A DNA stretch of 43,414 nt from Gemmatimonadota bacterium (lineage in GTDB: Bacteria > Gemmatimonadota > Gemmatimonadetes > Gemmatimonadales > GWC2-71-9). Shown here in pieces: positions 11,152 to 19,965 of this stretch. Made by a program: the position numbers and the translations under genes. Below the pieces are notes generated by a model, which had not been told where the DNA came from, did not search any database, and saw only the letters and a program-made list of their open reading frames with translations. Positions within the stretch are counted from its first letter, which is position 1. Each line of letters starts with the position of its first letter. The stretch spans positions 1 through 43,414 of the forward strand of contig QHUS01000055.1 in NCBI GenBank assembly GCA_003222035.1, in the 5' to 3' direction.

Positions 11152-12439
11152 GGTGCCCTGCCACCGCCGGTCGCACGGGGGAGGGAGGGGGCGGCGCCGC
11201 GTACAAGGGGAACCGCTCCGCCAAGTCGCGCACGTCGGCTCTCACCCGCGCTATCGTCGCGTCGTCTCTCTTGGTCAACACCGTGTCGATGAAATCGGCC
11301 ACCTTGAGCATCTCTGTCTCCGTGAAACCACGCGTCGTCACCGCGGGCGTGCCAATGCGGATGCCGCTCGTGACGAACGCCTTTTGGGGATCGCCGGGAA
11401 TGGTGTTTTTGTTCACCGTGATCCCGGCGCGGTCGAGCAGCTCCTGGGCGTCTTTGCCCGTCACCTGCTTGGAGCGCAGATCGACGAGCATGAGGTGCGT
11501 GTCCGTGCCCCCGGACACGATGGCGTAGCCTCGCTCGACCAGCGCGGCGGCGAGCGCTTGCGCGTTCCGCACCACCTGGGTCGCGTATTCCTTGAACTCG
11601 GGGTTGAGCGCCTCGCCCAAGGCCACGGCCTTGGCCGCGATGACGTGCTCGAGCGGTCCACCCTGAATCCCCGGAAAGACCTGCTTGTCGACGTCCTTGG
11701 CGAAGGCCTCCTGGCAGAGGATCAGCCCGCCGCGCGGGCCGCGCAGCGTTTTGTGCGTGGTGGTCGTGACGATGTGCGCGTGCGGCACCGGAGACGGATG
11801 GATGCCCGCCGCGACGAGTCCCGCGAAATGCGCCATGTCCACGACGAACGTCGCGCCGACCTCTTCGGCGATGCTGCGGAGCGTCGCGAACTCGATGATG
11901 CGCGCGTACGCGCTCCCGCCACCGATCAGGATGCGCGGCCGCTCGCGGCGCGCGACGTCGCGCACCTGATCGTAGTCGATGCGGCCGGTGTCTTCGCGCA
12001 CACCGTAATGCGTGGCGCGGAACAACGTTCCGGAAAAGTTCACCGGCGCGCCGTGCGTCAGGTGACCGCCGTGCGGCAGGGCGAGCCCGAGCAGCGTGTC
12101 GCCGGGCTTCGCCACGGCGAGATACGCGGCCATGTTCGCCTGCGCGCCGGAATGCGGCTGCACGTTGGCGTGCTCCGCCTTGAACAACGTCTTGGCGCGG
12201 TCGATGGCGAGCTGCTCGATCTCGTCCACGACCTCGCAGCCACCGTAGTAGCGCTTCCGCGGCAGGCCTTCCGCGTACTTGTTCGTGAGCGCCGTGCCCA
12301 TGGCCTCGAGCACCGCCACCGTCACGACGTTCTCGCTCGCGATCAACTCGAGCCCCTGCTCCTGCCGCTCCACCTCGCGGCGGATCAGCTGGAAGATGGC
12401 CGGGTCGGCCTTCGCGAGCGGCGCGCGCCGGTCGATCAT
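11141..12439 (-). CDS. glyA: Serine hydroxymethyltransferase
   Basis: GlyA interconverts serine and glycine and makes 5,10-methylene-tetrahydrofolate, using PLP. The 432 residues are typical. Visible motifs are [53 protein letters not shown], the [14 protein letters not shown] strand and the PLP lysine segment [14 protein letters not shown]. The C-terminus has a Pro-rich extension. I chose the ATG at 12439 because it overlaps the rpiB stop as ATGA; the open frame runs further upstream only through rpiB sequence. The folate and one-carbon link to purN and purH on the other strand is functional rather than operonic. Confidence 0.97.
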   Translation of the reverse strand: MIDRRAPLAKADPAIFQLIRREVERQEQGLELIASENVVTVAVLEAMGTALTNKYAEGLPRKRYYGGCEVVDEIEQLAIDRAKTLFKAEHANVQPHSGAQANMAAYLAVAKPGDTLLGLALPHGGHLTHGAPVNFSGTLFRATHYGVREDTGRIDYDQVRDVARRERPRILIGGGSAYARIIEFATLRSIAEEVGATFVVDMAHFAGLVAAGIHPSPVPHAHIVTTTTHKTLRGPRGGLILCQEAFAKDVDKQVFPGIQGGPLEHVIAAKAVALGEALNPEFKEYATQVVRNAQALAAALVERGYAIVSGGTDTHLMLVDLRSKQVTGKDAQELLDRAGITVNKNTIPGDPQKAFVTSGIRIGTPAVTTRGFTETEMLKVADFIDTVLTKRDDATIARVRADVRDLAERFPLYAAPPPPSPVRPAVAGHHAR

Positions 12440-12873
12440 GCGTCGATCTTCGCGATGCGGCGCTCGTGGCGCCCGCCTTCGAACGCGGTGTCGAGCCACG
12501 CGTGCAGAATCTCCATCCCTTCCTCCTCGCTCACGAACCGCGACGGCAGCACGAGCACGTTGGCGTCGTTGTGTTTGCGCGCCAGTTCGGCGATCTCCGG
12601 AGTCCACGCCACCGCCGCCCGCACGTGCGGAAACCGGTTGGCGATGTAGGTCATGCCGAGCCCCGTGCCACACGTCAGCACGCCGCGTGCCGCCTTCCCC
12701 TCGCTCACCGCTGCCGCGACGGGCCGCCCGTAGTCCGGGTAGTCGTCCGCGGGATCCATGGTCTTGGGACCCACGTCCACCGGCTCGTAGCCCAAGCGCT
12801 GGAGCTCGTCGACGAGCTTCTGCTTGAGCTGGAAGCCCGCGTGATCGGCTCCGACGTAGATTTGCTCAGACAA
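12436..12873 (-). CDS. rpiB: Ribose-5-phosphate isomerase B
   Basis: The 145-residue RpiB/LacAB-family protein interconverts ribose 5-phosphate and ribulose 5-phosphate in the pentose phosphate pathway. It shows the N-terminal [13 protein letters not shown], the catalytic-cysteine loop [21 protein letters not shown], and [15 protein letters not shown]. The TTG at 12873 gives the expected start just before YVGADHAG and overlaps the 3' end of the leucine dehydrogenase gene by 8 bases; the longer frame upstream is shadow. Its product feeds purine nucleotide synthesis. Confidence 0.94.
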   Translation of the reverse strand: MSEQIYVGADHAGFQLKQKLVDELQRLGYEPVDVGPKTMDPADDYPDYGRPVAAAVSEGKAARGVLTCGTGLGMTYIANRFPHVRAAVAWTPEIAELARKHNDANVLVLPSRFVSEEEGMEILHAWLDTAFEGGRHERRIAKIDA

Positions 12874-14026
12874 AGTTTCGCCGTACCTTCGCGATCGCGG
12901 CGATCCGCTGCTCGGCGAGCCGGTCCGCGGCCCGATAGCTGGGGACGCCCTCTTCGCGCGCAATCTCGAACACGCGCAGCAGCGTGTCGTAGATCTCCCC
13001 GGCTTTCGAGCGCGCGCGCTCGGGCGCCCAGCCGTGCAGCTCCGCGTTCACGTTGATCAGCCCGCCTCCGTTGATCACGTAGTCCGGCGCGTAGGTGATC
13101 TGGCGCTGCTCCAGCAGTTCGCCGTGCCGATCCTCGGCGAGCTGATTGTTCGCGGCGCCCGCGACGATCTCCACGCGCAGCCGGTCGACCGTCTGATCGT
13201 TGATCACGGCGCCGAGCGCGCAGGGGGCGAACACGTTGGCCGGCACGTCGTAAATCTCGTCGGTGCCGACCGGCTTCGCGCGGGACTCCTCCACCACCCG
13301 CTTGACGCGCTGCGGATCGATGTCGGTACACGTGATCGCCGCTCCGTCGGCGGCGAGCAGCCTCGCCAGATGATAGCCCACGGAGCCGCATCCCTGCAAA
13401 GCGACCGACTTCCCGGCCAGCGAATCCGAGCCGTACCGGTAGCGGGCGCACGCCTTGATCCCGCGGTATACGCCATACGCGGTGACCGGCGAGGGATCAC
13501 CCGACTTGCCGATCAGGCCCGTGACGTGATCCGTCTCGGCCTTGATGAACTCCATGTCGCCCGTGCTCGTGCCCACGTCCTCCGCCGTGACATAGCGGCC
13601 TTTGAGCGACTCGACGTGACGGCCGTGCGCTCGGAACAGCGCCTCCCGCCGCGTCGTCCGGTTGTCACCGATGATCACGCTCTTCCCGCCGCCCAGGTTG
13701 AGTCCCGCCACGGCCGCCTTGTAGGTCATGCCGCGCGCCAGCCGGAGGGCGTCGATGAGCGCGTCCTCTTCGCTCGAGTAGTTCCAGAAGCGCGTGCCGC
13801 CCAGGGCGGGACCGAGCACCGTGGAGTGGATGGCGATGATGCCGCGGTAGCCGCTGGACGGGTCGTAGTACAGGCTGACCTGTTCGTGCTCGTGCTCGGC
13901 GAGCCGGGCGAACAGGTCCAGGCTCCGGCGTTCCCCGGGCTTGTGCCCGGGGTCAGCCGCAGCGCTAGGCTCCCGGATAGAGACCGCGGGCGACGATGAT
14001 GCGCTGGATTTCGCTGGTGCCTTCAT
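12866..14026 (-). CDS. ldh: Leucine dehydrogenase (Glu/Leu/Phe/Val dehydrogenase family)
   Basis: The 386-residue NAD-dependent enzyme deaminates branched-chain amino acids. It has the dimerisation/catalytic half (HSTVLGPALGGTRFWNY, RLARGMTYKAAVAGLNLGGGKSVI with catalytic lysines, then AEDVGTSTGDMEFI) and a Rossmann half (VALQGCGSVGYHLARLLAADGA, then CALGAVIND, then NNQL). The recognisable family start is near residue 36 (LDLFARLAEHEHEQ). The only usable start is the ATG at 14026, which lies 62 bases inside acd and adds about 34 low-complexity residues, including DPGHKPGE encoded by a 20-base palindrome. Valine or phenylalanine could be the substrate, but residues and context fit leucine/valine best. 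Confidence 0.9.
   Translation of the reverse strand: MKAPAKSSASSSPAVSIREPSAAADPGHKPGERRSLDLFARLAEHEHEQVSLYYDPSSGYRGIIAIHSTVLGPALGGTRFWNYSSEEDALIDALRLARGMTYKAAVAGLNLGGGKSVIIGDNRTTRREALFRAHGRHVESLKGRYVTAEDVGTSTGDMEFIKAETDHVTGLIGKSGDPSPVTAYGVYRGIKACARYRYGSDSLAGKSVALQGCGSVGYHLARLLAADGAAITCTDIDPQRVKRVVEESRAKPVGTDEIYDVPANVFAPCALGAVINDQTVDRLRVEIVAGAANNQLAEDRHGELLEQRQITYAPDYVINGGGLINVNAELHGWAPERARSKAGEIYDTLLRVFEIAREEGVPSYRAADRLAEQRIAAIAKVRRNFV
13933..13952. repeat. Dispersed 20-base palindrome, copy 1 (in leucine dehydrogenase 5' end)
   Basis: On the minus strand this reads CCCCGGGCACAAGCCCGGGG, a perfect 8-bp stem with a 4-base loop, preceded by GCTGA. The same element, differing by one loop base and also preceded by GCTGA, lies inside purH at 29415-29434. 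Here it encodes residues 25-32 of leucine dehydrogenase. It resembles REP-like dispersed palindromes. Confidence 0.75.
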
Positions 14027-15110
14027 AGATCTCCGTGACTTTCGCGTCCCGGAACAGCTTCTCCACGGGGAAGTCGCGCATGTACCCGTACCCGCCGAAC
14101 AACTGGACGGCCTGCGTGGTCACCCACATCGCCGTCTCGGAGGCAAACAGCTTGGCCATGCTCGTGTGCGTGGTGATGTCCTCGCCCCGGTCCCGCCGCG
14201 TCGCCGCGACGTGGACCAGCGCACGTGCCGCTTCGATGCGCGTCGCCATGTCGGCCAGCTTGAACTGTACGGCTTCGAACTCACGCAGCGGCTGACCGAA
14301 CTGGCGGCGATCGGCGCAGTAGGCCACGGCGTGCTCCAGGGCCCGCCGCGCGATCCCCACGGCCTGCACGGCGATGCCCAGGCGACCGGCGTCGAGGCCT
14401 TCCATCGCGTACCCGAACCCCGCGCCCTCCTCCCCCAGGAGATGCTCACCCGGCAGTCGCACGTCCTCGAGCGCCAGGGCGACGGTGTTCGACGCGCGGA
14501 GGCCCATCTTGTCCTCCGGCTTCCCCGGACGATAACCGGGGGCGTCGGTCGGCACAACGAAGGCGCTGATGCCGCGCTCCGAGCGGGCCATCACGATCAT
14601 CAGATCGGCCGTTGCGCCGTTGGTCGCCCACGCCTTGGCCCCCGACAACACCCAGCCTTCGCCGTCGCGCGCCGCCTGCGTGCGCAGCGCCGCGGCGTCG
14701 GATCCCGCCTCCGCCTCGGACATGGCGAACCCGGCGAGCAGCTCGCCGCGCGCCATCGGTTTGAGCCAGCGCTGTTTCTGCGCGGCCGAACCGTGACGGA
14801 TCAGCATCGTGGCCGGAATAGCGTTGTGGATCGACAGCGAGACGGCGACACTCGCGTCCGCGGCGGCGATCTCCTCGAGCGCGAGCAGGTACGTAACGGT
14901 ATCGAGCCCCATGCCGTCGTACTCCTCCGGCACGCTCAACCCCAGAAAGCCGAGCCGGCCGAGCTCGTCGATCACCGCGCGGTCGAAATGCGCGCGGCGG
15001 TCCCACTCCGCGGCGAACGGCTCGATCCTGGTGCGCGCGAAGTCGCGCGCCAGCTCCACGATCTGCCGCTGCGTTTCCGTCAGGCCCGGCGTTTCAATCG
15101 CGATAGACAT
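13965..15110 (-). CDS. acd: Acyl-CoA dehydrogenase
   Basis: The 381-residue flavoenzyme has the three-part acyl-CoA dehydrogenase fold: N-terminal helices ([16 protein letters not shown]), the middle beta domain ([18 protein letters not shown], then [13 protein letters not shown]) and a C-terminal helical domain with the catalytic glutamate in the [17 protein letters not shown] segment. Sequence is closest in feel to short-chain/butyryl-CoA or methylacyl-CoA dehydrogenases, but chain-length specificity cannot be read. ATG 15110 overlaps the hydroxyacyl-CoA dehydrogenase gene by 17 bases. With thiolase, that dehydrogenase and leucine dehydrogenase it forms a fatty-acid or branched-chain catabolic group. 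Confidence 0.93.
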   Translation of the reverse strand: MSIAIETPGLTETQRQIVELARDFARTRIEPFAAEWDRRAHFDRAVIDELGRLGFLGLSVPEEYDGMGLDTVTYLLALEEIAAADASVAVSLSIHNAIPATMLIRHGSAAQKQRWLKPMARGELLAGFAMSEAEAGSDAAALRTQAARDGEGWVLSGAKAWATNGATADLMIVMARSERGISAFVVPTDAPGYRPGKPEDKMGLRASNTVALALEDVRLPGEHLLGEEGAGFGYAMEGLDAGRLGIAVQAVGIARRALEHAVAYCADRRQFGQPLREFEAVQFKLADMATRIEAARALVHVAATRRDRGEDITTHTSMAKLFASETAMWVTTQAVQLFGGYGYMRDFPVEKLFRDAKVTEIYEGTSEIQRIIVARGLYPGA

Positions 15111-15942
15111 AGAACCCGCGCCCGCTCTTCCGGCCCAGCCGGCCTGCCGCCACCATCTTCCGGAGGAGCGGCGCCGGCCGGTATTTGTCGTCGCCCAGGT
15201 CCCGATGGAGCACCTCGAGGATCGCGAGGCACACATCGAGCCCGATCAGATCCGCGAGCGCCAGCGGCCCGAGCGGATGATTCATGCCCAGCTTCATGAC
15301 CGTGTCCACCGCCTCCGGCGTGGCGACTCCCTCCATCACGCAGAACATGGCCTCGTTGATCATCGGCATCAGCACGCGGTTGGAAACGAACCCGGGGGCG
15401 TCATTCACGACGACCGGTGTCTTCCCCAACGCCTTTACAACTTCTGCAACCTCTTCGACGGCCGAGTCCGCCGTTTCCAGCCCCCGGATCACTTCCACCA
15501 GCGGCATCACGGGCACGGGATTCATGAAATGCATACCGACCACCTGCGCGGCCCGTTTGGTTTGCCCGGCGATGGCCGTGATCGAGATGGACGAGGTGTT
15601 ACTGGCGAGAATCGTACCAGCCGGCGCCAGACGGTCCAGATCCCGGAAGATCTTGAACTTGACCTCGGGCTGCTCCGTGGCGGCTTCGACCACCAGCTCG
15701 GCCTCGGCCACGGGGTCGAGCGTGCTCGAGGTGCGGATGCGCGTCAGGGCGGCGTCGCGTTGGTCGACGGTCACCGTCCCCTTCTTCACCTGGCGGTCGA
15801 AGGCCGCCCGCACGAGCTGCAGGGCCCGCTCGAGCAGGCCGGGCGCGACGTCGATCAGCGTGGTATCCCAGCCGTGCTGCGCGAACACGTGGGCGATGCC
15901 GTTCCCCATCGTGCCCGCCCCGACCACCGCAACGCGACTCAT
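15094..15942 (-). CDS. hbd: 3-hydroxybutyryl-CoA dehydrogenase family protein
   Basis: The 282 residues match single-domain 3-hydroxyacyl-CoA dehydrogenases. The NAD-binding Rossmann motif is [19 protein letters not shown] at the extreme N-terminus. The catalytic [15 protein letters not shown] block carries the His-Glu pair. [14 protein letters not shown] and the [18 protein letters not shown]-like block (here [17 protein letters not shown]) follow. It oxidises 3-hydroxyacyl-CoA to 3-ketoacyl-CoA, or runs in reverse. Neighbours acd and thiolase supply the steps before and after. No enoyl-CoA hydratase is present in the window. Confidence 0.94.
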   Translation of the reverse strand: MSRVAVVGAGTMGNGIAHVFAQHGWDTTLIDVAPGLLERALQLVRAAFDRQVKKGTVTVDQRDAALTRIRTSSTLDPVAEAELVVEAATEQPEVKFKIFRDLDRLAPAGTILASNTSSISITAIAGQTKRAAQVVGMHFMNPVPVMPLVEVIRGLETADSAVEEVAEVVKALGKTPVVVNDAPGFVSNRVLMPMINEAMFCVMEGVATPEAVDTVMKLGMNHPLGPLALADLIGLDVCLAILEVLHRDLGDDKYRPAPLLRKMVAAGRLGRKSGRGFYVYRD

Positions 15943-15967
15943 GCAGCCGGAAACGAAACGCGCGCCG

Positions 15968-16531
15968 TCATAGGCGCGCGCGCAGGGGACTCACGCTGGG
16001 TCGCAGGATCAGCACCGCGATCACCAGCTTCAGCAGGTCGCTGACCAGGAACGGCAGCGTGCCGAACCGCGCCGCGTCGCTCAGGCTGCCCGTCAGGATG
16101 CCGAGCTGGACCAAGCCGCCCAGGTGGATCAGCGCCAGGCCGGCGAGCACGGCGAGCGCGACCCGGGTCCAGCGACGCCCGTCTCCCGTCAGACGGCCGA
16201 CGGCGTAGGCGGCGAAGGGGTAGGCGAGCAGATATCCGCCCGTGGGCCCGAGCAGCCGGGCGACGCCGGGCAGTCCGTAGGGCGTGAACACCGGCAGGCC
16301 AGCCGCGCCGAGGCTGAGATAGAACACCAGAGACCCGGCACCGAGCCGGGCGCCGAGCAGCCCGCCGACGACCAGGACGGCGAGTGGCTGCAGCGTCAGC
16401 GGCACGGGGGTACCGGGGAGCGGCACCGCGATCTGGGCAGCGATCGCGACCAGCGCCGCGCCGAGCACCACGGCGAGCGCCCGGCGCGCGGCGAGCGACG
16501 GAGCGGGAACGACGGCGGTTTGAGCCTGCAT
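15968..16531 (-). CDS. bioY: BioY, biotin-binding S component of an ECF transporter
   Basis: The 187-residue membrane protein has about six hydrophobic segments. Family motifs are visible: an N-terminal [17 protein letters not shown] helix, [45 protein letters not shown] and [18 protein letters not shown]. BioY imports biotin alone or with the EcfAT energising module, which is not seen nearby. The ATG at 16531 overlaps the thiolase stop as ATGA. Biotin serves acyl-CoA carboxylases, which fits the acyl-CoA gene context. No BirA box is apparent because the upstream DNA is coding. Confidence 0.93.
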   Translation of the reverse strand: MQAQTAVVPAPSLAARRALAVVLGAALVAIAAQIAVPLPGTPVPLTLQPLAVLVVGGLLGARLGAGSLVFYLSLGAAGLPVFTPYGLPGVARLLGPTGGYLLAYPFAAYAVGRLTGDGRRWTRVALAVLAGLALIHLGGLVQLGILTGSLSDAARFGTLPFLVSDLLKLVIAVLILRPSVSPLRARL

Positions 16532-17730
16532 CAGAGCATCTCCACGCTGAGGGCGACGGCGTTGCCGCCCCCGAGACACAGGGTGGCGAGGCCGGTGGTC
16601 TGCTTCCGGTCCTTGAGGGCGTACAGGAGCGTCGTCAGGATGCGCGCGCCCGACGCCCCGATCGGGTGGCCGAGGGCGATGGCGCCGCCGTTGACGTTGA
16701 CGCGGTCCCAATCCCAGCCGAGGGCGCGCCCGTCGGCGATCGCCTGCACCGCGAACGCCTCGTTCGCCTCGATGAGCTGGTAGTCGGCGATCGTCGTCTT
16801 CGCCTTGGCCATCAGGTTCCGCACGGCCACGATGGGCGCGAAGAAGAGATCCTTGGGCTCACCGCCGCCCGTGGCGTACGCGGTGATCCGGGCCAGCGGC
16901 GCCAGCCGGTGCGCCTGCGCGAACGCGAGCGATGTGACGACGAGCGCGCTCGCGCCGTCGTTCAGACCGGGTGCGTTGCCCGGCGTCACCGTCCCGTCTT
17001 TCTCGAACGACGGTTTCAGTGCGGCCAGCGCCTCGAGCGAGGTCTCTTTGCGGGGGCCCTCGTCCTTCTCGATCAGGGTCGGCCCTGTCTTCCCGGGGAC
17101 CTCCACCGGCACCGTCTCGGCCTTGAAGCGGCACGCCGCCATCGCCGCGACGGCTTTCTGGTGACTCGCGAGCGCGAACGCGTCCTGGTCCGCGCGCGCT
17201 ACGCCGGCCTTCGTCGCCGTGTACTCGGCGAGGGCGCCCATGTGCGCGTCCGAGAACGAATCCCACAGGCCGTCGTGAATCATGCCGTCCACGAGCTGGC
17301 TGTCGCCGGCCTTGATGCCCCCCCGCATCCCATAGACGTAGTGGGGCGCGTTGGACATGGACTCCATGCCACCGGCCACGACGCACTGCTCGTCGCCCGC
17401 GCGGATCGCCTGCGCGGCGAGCATCACGGCTTTGAGTCCGGACCCGCAGACCTTGTTGATCGTGAGCGCCGGAACCGTGCCGGGGAGACCGCCGTGGATC
17501 GCGGCCTGCCGCCCGGGCGCCTGGCCGACTCCCCCCTGCAGCACGTTTCCCATGAGCACTTCTTCGACGGCGCCCGGCTCGATTCCCGCGCGGCGCACGG
17601 CTTCGCGGATGACGAGAGCGCCGAGGCGCGGCGCGGGCAGCGGTGACAACCCGCCGAGATACTTGCCGATGGGCGTGCGGCAGGCGCTGAGGATGACCGG
17701 CGTGGTTTCGTCGCTCGTAGGCATCTCCAT
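16531..17730 (-). CDS. thl: Acetyl-CoA C-acyltransferase (thiolase)
   Basis: The 399-residue thiolase cleaves or forms 3-ketoacyl-CoA. It shows the nucleophilic cysteine in NKVCGSGLKAV (near residue 92), AGGMESMSNAPHY, the NEAFAVQA segment, the catalytic histidine in GGAIALGHPIGASGAR and the second cysteine in CLGGGNAVAL. Of two close ATGs (17730 and 17724), the first overlaps the thrS stop by one base and is used here. Whether it acts in beta-oxidation or in acetoacetyl-CoA synthesis cannot be decided. It begins the acyl-CoA group in the minus-strand run. Confidence 0.95.
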   Translation of the reverse strand: MEMPTSDETTPVILSACRTPIGKYLGGLSPLPAPRLGALVIREAVRRAGIEPGAVEEVLMGNVLQGGVGQAPGRQAAIHGGLPGTVPALTINKVCGSGLKAVMLAAQAIRAGDEQCVVAGGMESMSNAPHYVYGMRGGIKAGDSQLVDGMIHDGLWDSFSDAHMGALAEYTATKAGVARADQDAFALASHQKAVAAMAACRFKAETVPVEVPGKTGPTLIEKDEGPRKETSLEALAALKPSFEKDGTVTPGNAPGLNDGASALVVTSLAFAQAHRLAPLARITAYATGGGEPKDLFFAPIVAVRNLMAKAKTTIADYQLIEANEAFAVQAIADGRALGWDWDRVNVNGGAIALGHPIGASGARILTTLLYALKDRKQTTGLATLCLGGGNAVALSVEML

Positions 17731-19679
17731 CAAACTAACGGCGTCAAGGAGCGCGTGCGAACTTCCTCCTGCAATTTCGCCACGAATTCCGCCACCGGCA
17801 GCACCACCTGCTTCTTCCCTTCCCCCCGTCCCCGCACGGCCGCCGACCCCGCGTCCGCCTCGCGCTGTCCCACCACCGCCATGTACGGGACCTTCTGCAG
17901 CTCCCCGTCCCGGATGCGGTAGTTGAGTGTCTCGTTGCGCTCGTCGAGGTGGGATCGGATCCCCGCGGCCCGGAGCCGCTCGTGTAGCGCGCGCGCAGCG
18001 GGAGCCTGCGCGTCCGAAATGGGCAACACGCGGACCTGCTCGGGCGCGAGCCACAGGGGAAACGCTCCCGCGAAGTGCTCGATCAGGAATCCGACGAAGC
18101 GCTCGAGGGTCCCGTAGATCGCGCGGTGAATCATCACGGGGCGGTGCGGCTTGTTGTCCTCGCCCGTATACTCGAGCTTGAAGCGCTCGGGCTGCTCGAA
18201 GTCGAGCTGGATCGTCGCGCCCTGCCACTCGCGGCCGATCGCGTCGTTGAACTTGATGTCGATCTTCGGCCCGTAGAACGCGCCCCCGCCCTGGTCGAGG
18301 CGATAGGTCACGCCGCGGTGCTTGAGCGCCTGCTCCAGGGCCCGCTCCGCCACGTCCCACGTCGCGTCGCTGCCGAGCTTTTTCTCGGGCCGCGTGGCCA
18401 GGTCGAGCCGGTACGCGAGCCCGAAGGTCTTGCCGAGCACCAGCTCGACGATATCGAGCAGCTGGAAGATCTCTTGCTCGATCTGATCCTCGCGCAGAAA
18501 AATGTGCGCGTCGTCCATCGTGAGCCCGCGCACCCGGAGCATGCCGTGGAGGGTGCCCGAGCGCTCGTTGCGGTACACGTTGGCGATTTCGCCGAGGCGC
18601 ACGGGCAGGTCGCGGTAGCTGCGCTGTTGTGAGGCGTAGATGAGGATGTGCATCGGGCAGTTCATCGGCTTCACCCGATAGCGCACGTTCTCTGCCTCCC
18701 CCTCCCCCGCTCCCATCGCGGGGAACTGGTTCGCCGCGTACAGCGGCAAATGGCCCGAGCGGAGGAACAGCTCCTCGCGCGTCACGTTGGGCGTGTAGAC
18801 CAGCGAATAGCCGCGCTCGAGGATCGCGTCCTCGATGAAGCGGCGCAGCTGGAACTGCACCATGGCGCCCTTGGGATGCCACAGGATGAGCCCGGGCCCG
18901 ACCTCCTCCTGGATCGAGAAGAGGTCGAGCTGCTTGCCGAGGACCCGGTGGTCGCGCCGCCGCGCTTCCTCGAGCCGTCGCAGGTACGCCTCGAGGTCGT
19001 CTTTAGTGAACCAGGCCGTGCCGTAGATGCGCTGGAGCATCTGGCGCCGCTCGTCGCCCCGCCAATAGGCGCCCGCGCCGTGCAGCAGCTTGAAATGCTT
19101 GATGCGCCCCGTGCTCGGCACATGCGGTCCGCGACACAGGTCCACGAACGGGCCGTCGGTGTACACCGAGATCACCTCGTCCGGGCCGAGGTCGTCGATC
19201 CGCTCGAGCTTGAGCGGGTCGTCCTTGAAGCGCTGCTTGGCGTCGGCGCGCGAGACTTCTTCGCGCACGAAGGGGTAGTCCGCCTTCACCACCTCCTGCA
19301 TCCGCTGCTCGATCGCCTCGAGATCCTCCGGCCCAAAGGGCCGCTCCACCTGGAAGTCGTAATAGAACCCGTCCTCGATCGGGGGACCGAAGCCGATCTG
19401 CGCGCGCGGGAACAGCTGCCGCACCGCCGTCGCGAGGACGTGCGCCGCGGAGTGGCGCAACACGTCGAGCGCCTGGGGGTCCTTATCGGTGAGGATCGAC
19501 ACCTTGGCCCCGTCGGACAACGGACGCGCCAGGTCCCGGACGTCCCCGTTCACCCGCACGGCGATGGCCGCTTTCGCCAGGCCGGGCCCAATGGCCTTGG
19601 CGAGGTCGGCGCCCGTGGAGCCTGCGGGGACGCGTTTCTCGCTCCCGTCGGGGAGCGTGACACGGATCTCGGAAGGCAT
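17730..19679 (-). CDS. thrS: Threonine--tRNA ligase
   Basis: The 649-residue class II synthetase has an N-terminal TGS domain (about 1-62, VTLPDGSEKRVPAGSTGADL), the editing domain with a HSAAHVLATAVRQLFP start, and the class II catalytic core (WHPKGAMVQFQLR, then VKPMNCPMHILIY with the zinc cysteine, then RVRGLTMDDAHIF, then FYGPKIDIKFNDAIGREW). It ends in an anticodon-binding domain (LAPEQVRVLPISD). The ATG at 19679 lies 4 bases after the stop of a 54-residue membrane ORF, and no clear ribosome site precedes it, so coupling to that ORF is likely. No T-box leader is seen. Confidence 0.97.
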   Translation of the reverse strand: MPSEIRVTLPDGSEKRVPAGSTGADLAKAIGPGLAKAAIAVRVNGDVRDLARPLSDGAKVSILTDKDPQALDVLRHSAAHVLATAVRQLFPRAQIGFGPPIEDGFYYDFQVERPFGPEDLEAIEQRMQEVVKADYPFVREEVSRADAKQRFKDDPLKLERIDDLGPDEVISVYTDGPFVDLCRGPHVPSTGRIKHFKLLHGAGAYWRGDERRQMLQRIYGTAWFTKDDLEAYLRRLEEARRRDHRVLGKQLDLFSIQEEVGPGLILWHPKGAMVQFQLRRFIEDAILERGYSLVYTPNVTREELFLRSGHLPLYAANQFPAMGAGEGEAENVRYRVKPMNCPMHILIYASQQRSYRDLPVRLGEIANVYRNERSGTLHGMLRVRGLTMDDAHIFLREDQIEQEIFQLLDIVELVLGKTFGLAYRLDLATRPEKKLGSDATWDVAERALEQALKHRGVTYRLDQGGGAFYGPKIDIKFNDAIGREWQGATIQLDFEQPERFKLEYTGEDNKPHRPVMIHRAIYGTLERFVGFLIEHFAGAFPLWLAPEQVRVLPISDAQAPAARALHERLRAAGIRSHLDERNETLNYRIRDGELQKVPYMAVVGQREADAGSAAVRGRGEGKKQVVLPVAEFVAKLQEEVRTRSLTPLV

Positions 19680-19683
19680 CAGG

Positions 19684-19848
19684 TCAGTTGGCGGGGCGAT
19701 CGGTCGCCGCGGCCGGGGGCGTGGCGGTCAGGGGTAGCACGCGCCGCCCGTCGCGGAAGTAGAGGACGACCGCGAATGCGATCAAGCCGACGAGGGCGAC
19801 CCAGCGTGCCATGCGGCTCGCAGCGAGAAGCGCAGAATCGTCCGCCAT
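19684..19848 (-). CDS. Small single-pass membrane protein upstream of thrS
   Basis: The 54-residue ORF starts at the ATG at 19848. It has one clear hydrophobic helix (MARWVALVGLIAFAVVLYF, about residues 12-30), then a basic FRDGRRV turn and an Ala/Pro-rich tail. It ends 4 bases before the thrS ATG. A longer reading starts at 19935 but runs through the decamer hairpin, so I prefer the shorter form. Function is unknown. It could simply be a leader whose translation feeds ribosomes into thrS. Confidence 0.5.
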   Translation of the reverse strand: MADDSALLAASRMARWVALVGLIAFAVVLYFRDGRRVLPLTATPPAAATDRPAN

Positions 19849-19856
19849 GGGGAGGA

Positions 19857-19862
19857 ATTTTA
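19857..19862 (-). promoter_or_regulatory. Candidate -10 box for the thrS-side transcript
   Basis: On the minus strand the sequence GTGCTAAAATTCC contains TAAAAT, an AT-rich island in very GC-rich DNA, 8 bases before the ATG at 19848. This would give a nearly leaderless transcript. No convincing -35 is visible because that position lies in the decamer hairpin. Confidence 0.3.
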
Positions 19863-19870
19863 GCACAAAC

Positions 19871-19954
19871 GGAAGGATGGTGGAGGATGGTGAAGGTCGG
19901 TGGAGCAACCTCCACCGTCCTCCACCGACCTCCACTAACCTCCCCCGACCTGCC
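19871..19954. repeat. Inverted decamer-repeat hairpin in the thrS/valS divergent region
   Basis: Tandem 10-base units (left TGGAGGATGG-like, right TCCACCGACC-like) run towards each other. Arms 19871-19905 and 19920-19954 align with 28 of 35 Watson-Crick pairs plus two G-T pairs, around a 14-base loop. The core is a perfect 11-bp stem (GGTCGGTGGAG with CTCCACCGACC). The right arm abuts the TATTAT box before valS. This differs in unit length but not in design from the heptamer hairpins near 37.9 and 40.9 kb. Confidence 0.8.
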
Positions 19955-19960
19955 TATTAT
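19955..19960 (+). promoter_or_regulatory. Candidate -10 box for valS
   Basis: TATTAT lies 5 bases before the valS ATG, followed by AAGGA directly abutting the start codon. The AAGGA is too close to act as a normal ribosome site, so TATTAT may be a -10 element giving a leaderless or near-leaderless message. The alternative is that transcription starts upstream of the hairpin and the hairpin is part of a valS leader. Confidence 0.3.
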
Positions 19961-19965
19961 AAGGA

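Noticed and set aside
14527-14550. CCGG-rich imperfect palindrome in acd as a third palindrome copy
   Set aside because: The loop and flanks differ from the 13933 and 29415 copies, and the residues ([11 protein letters not shown]) belong to the normal acyl-CoA dehydrogenase pattern, so there is no insertion.
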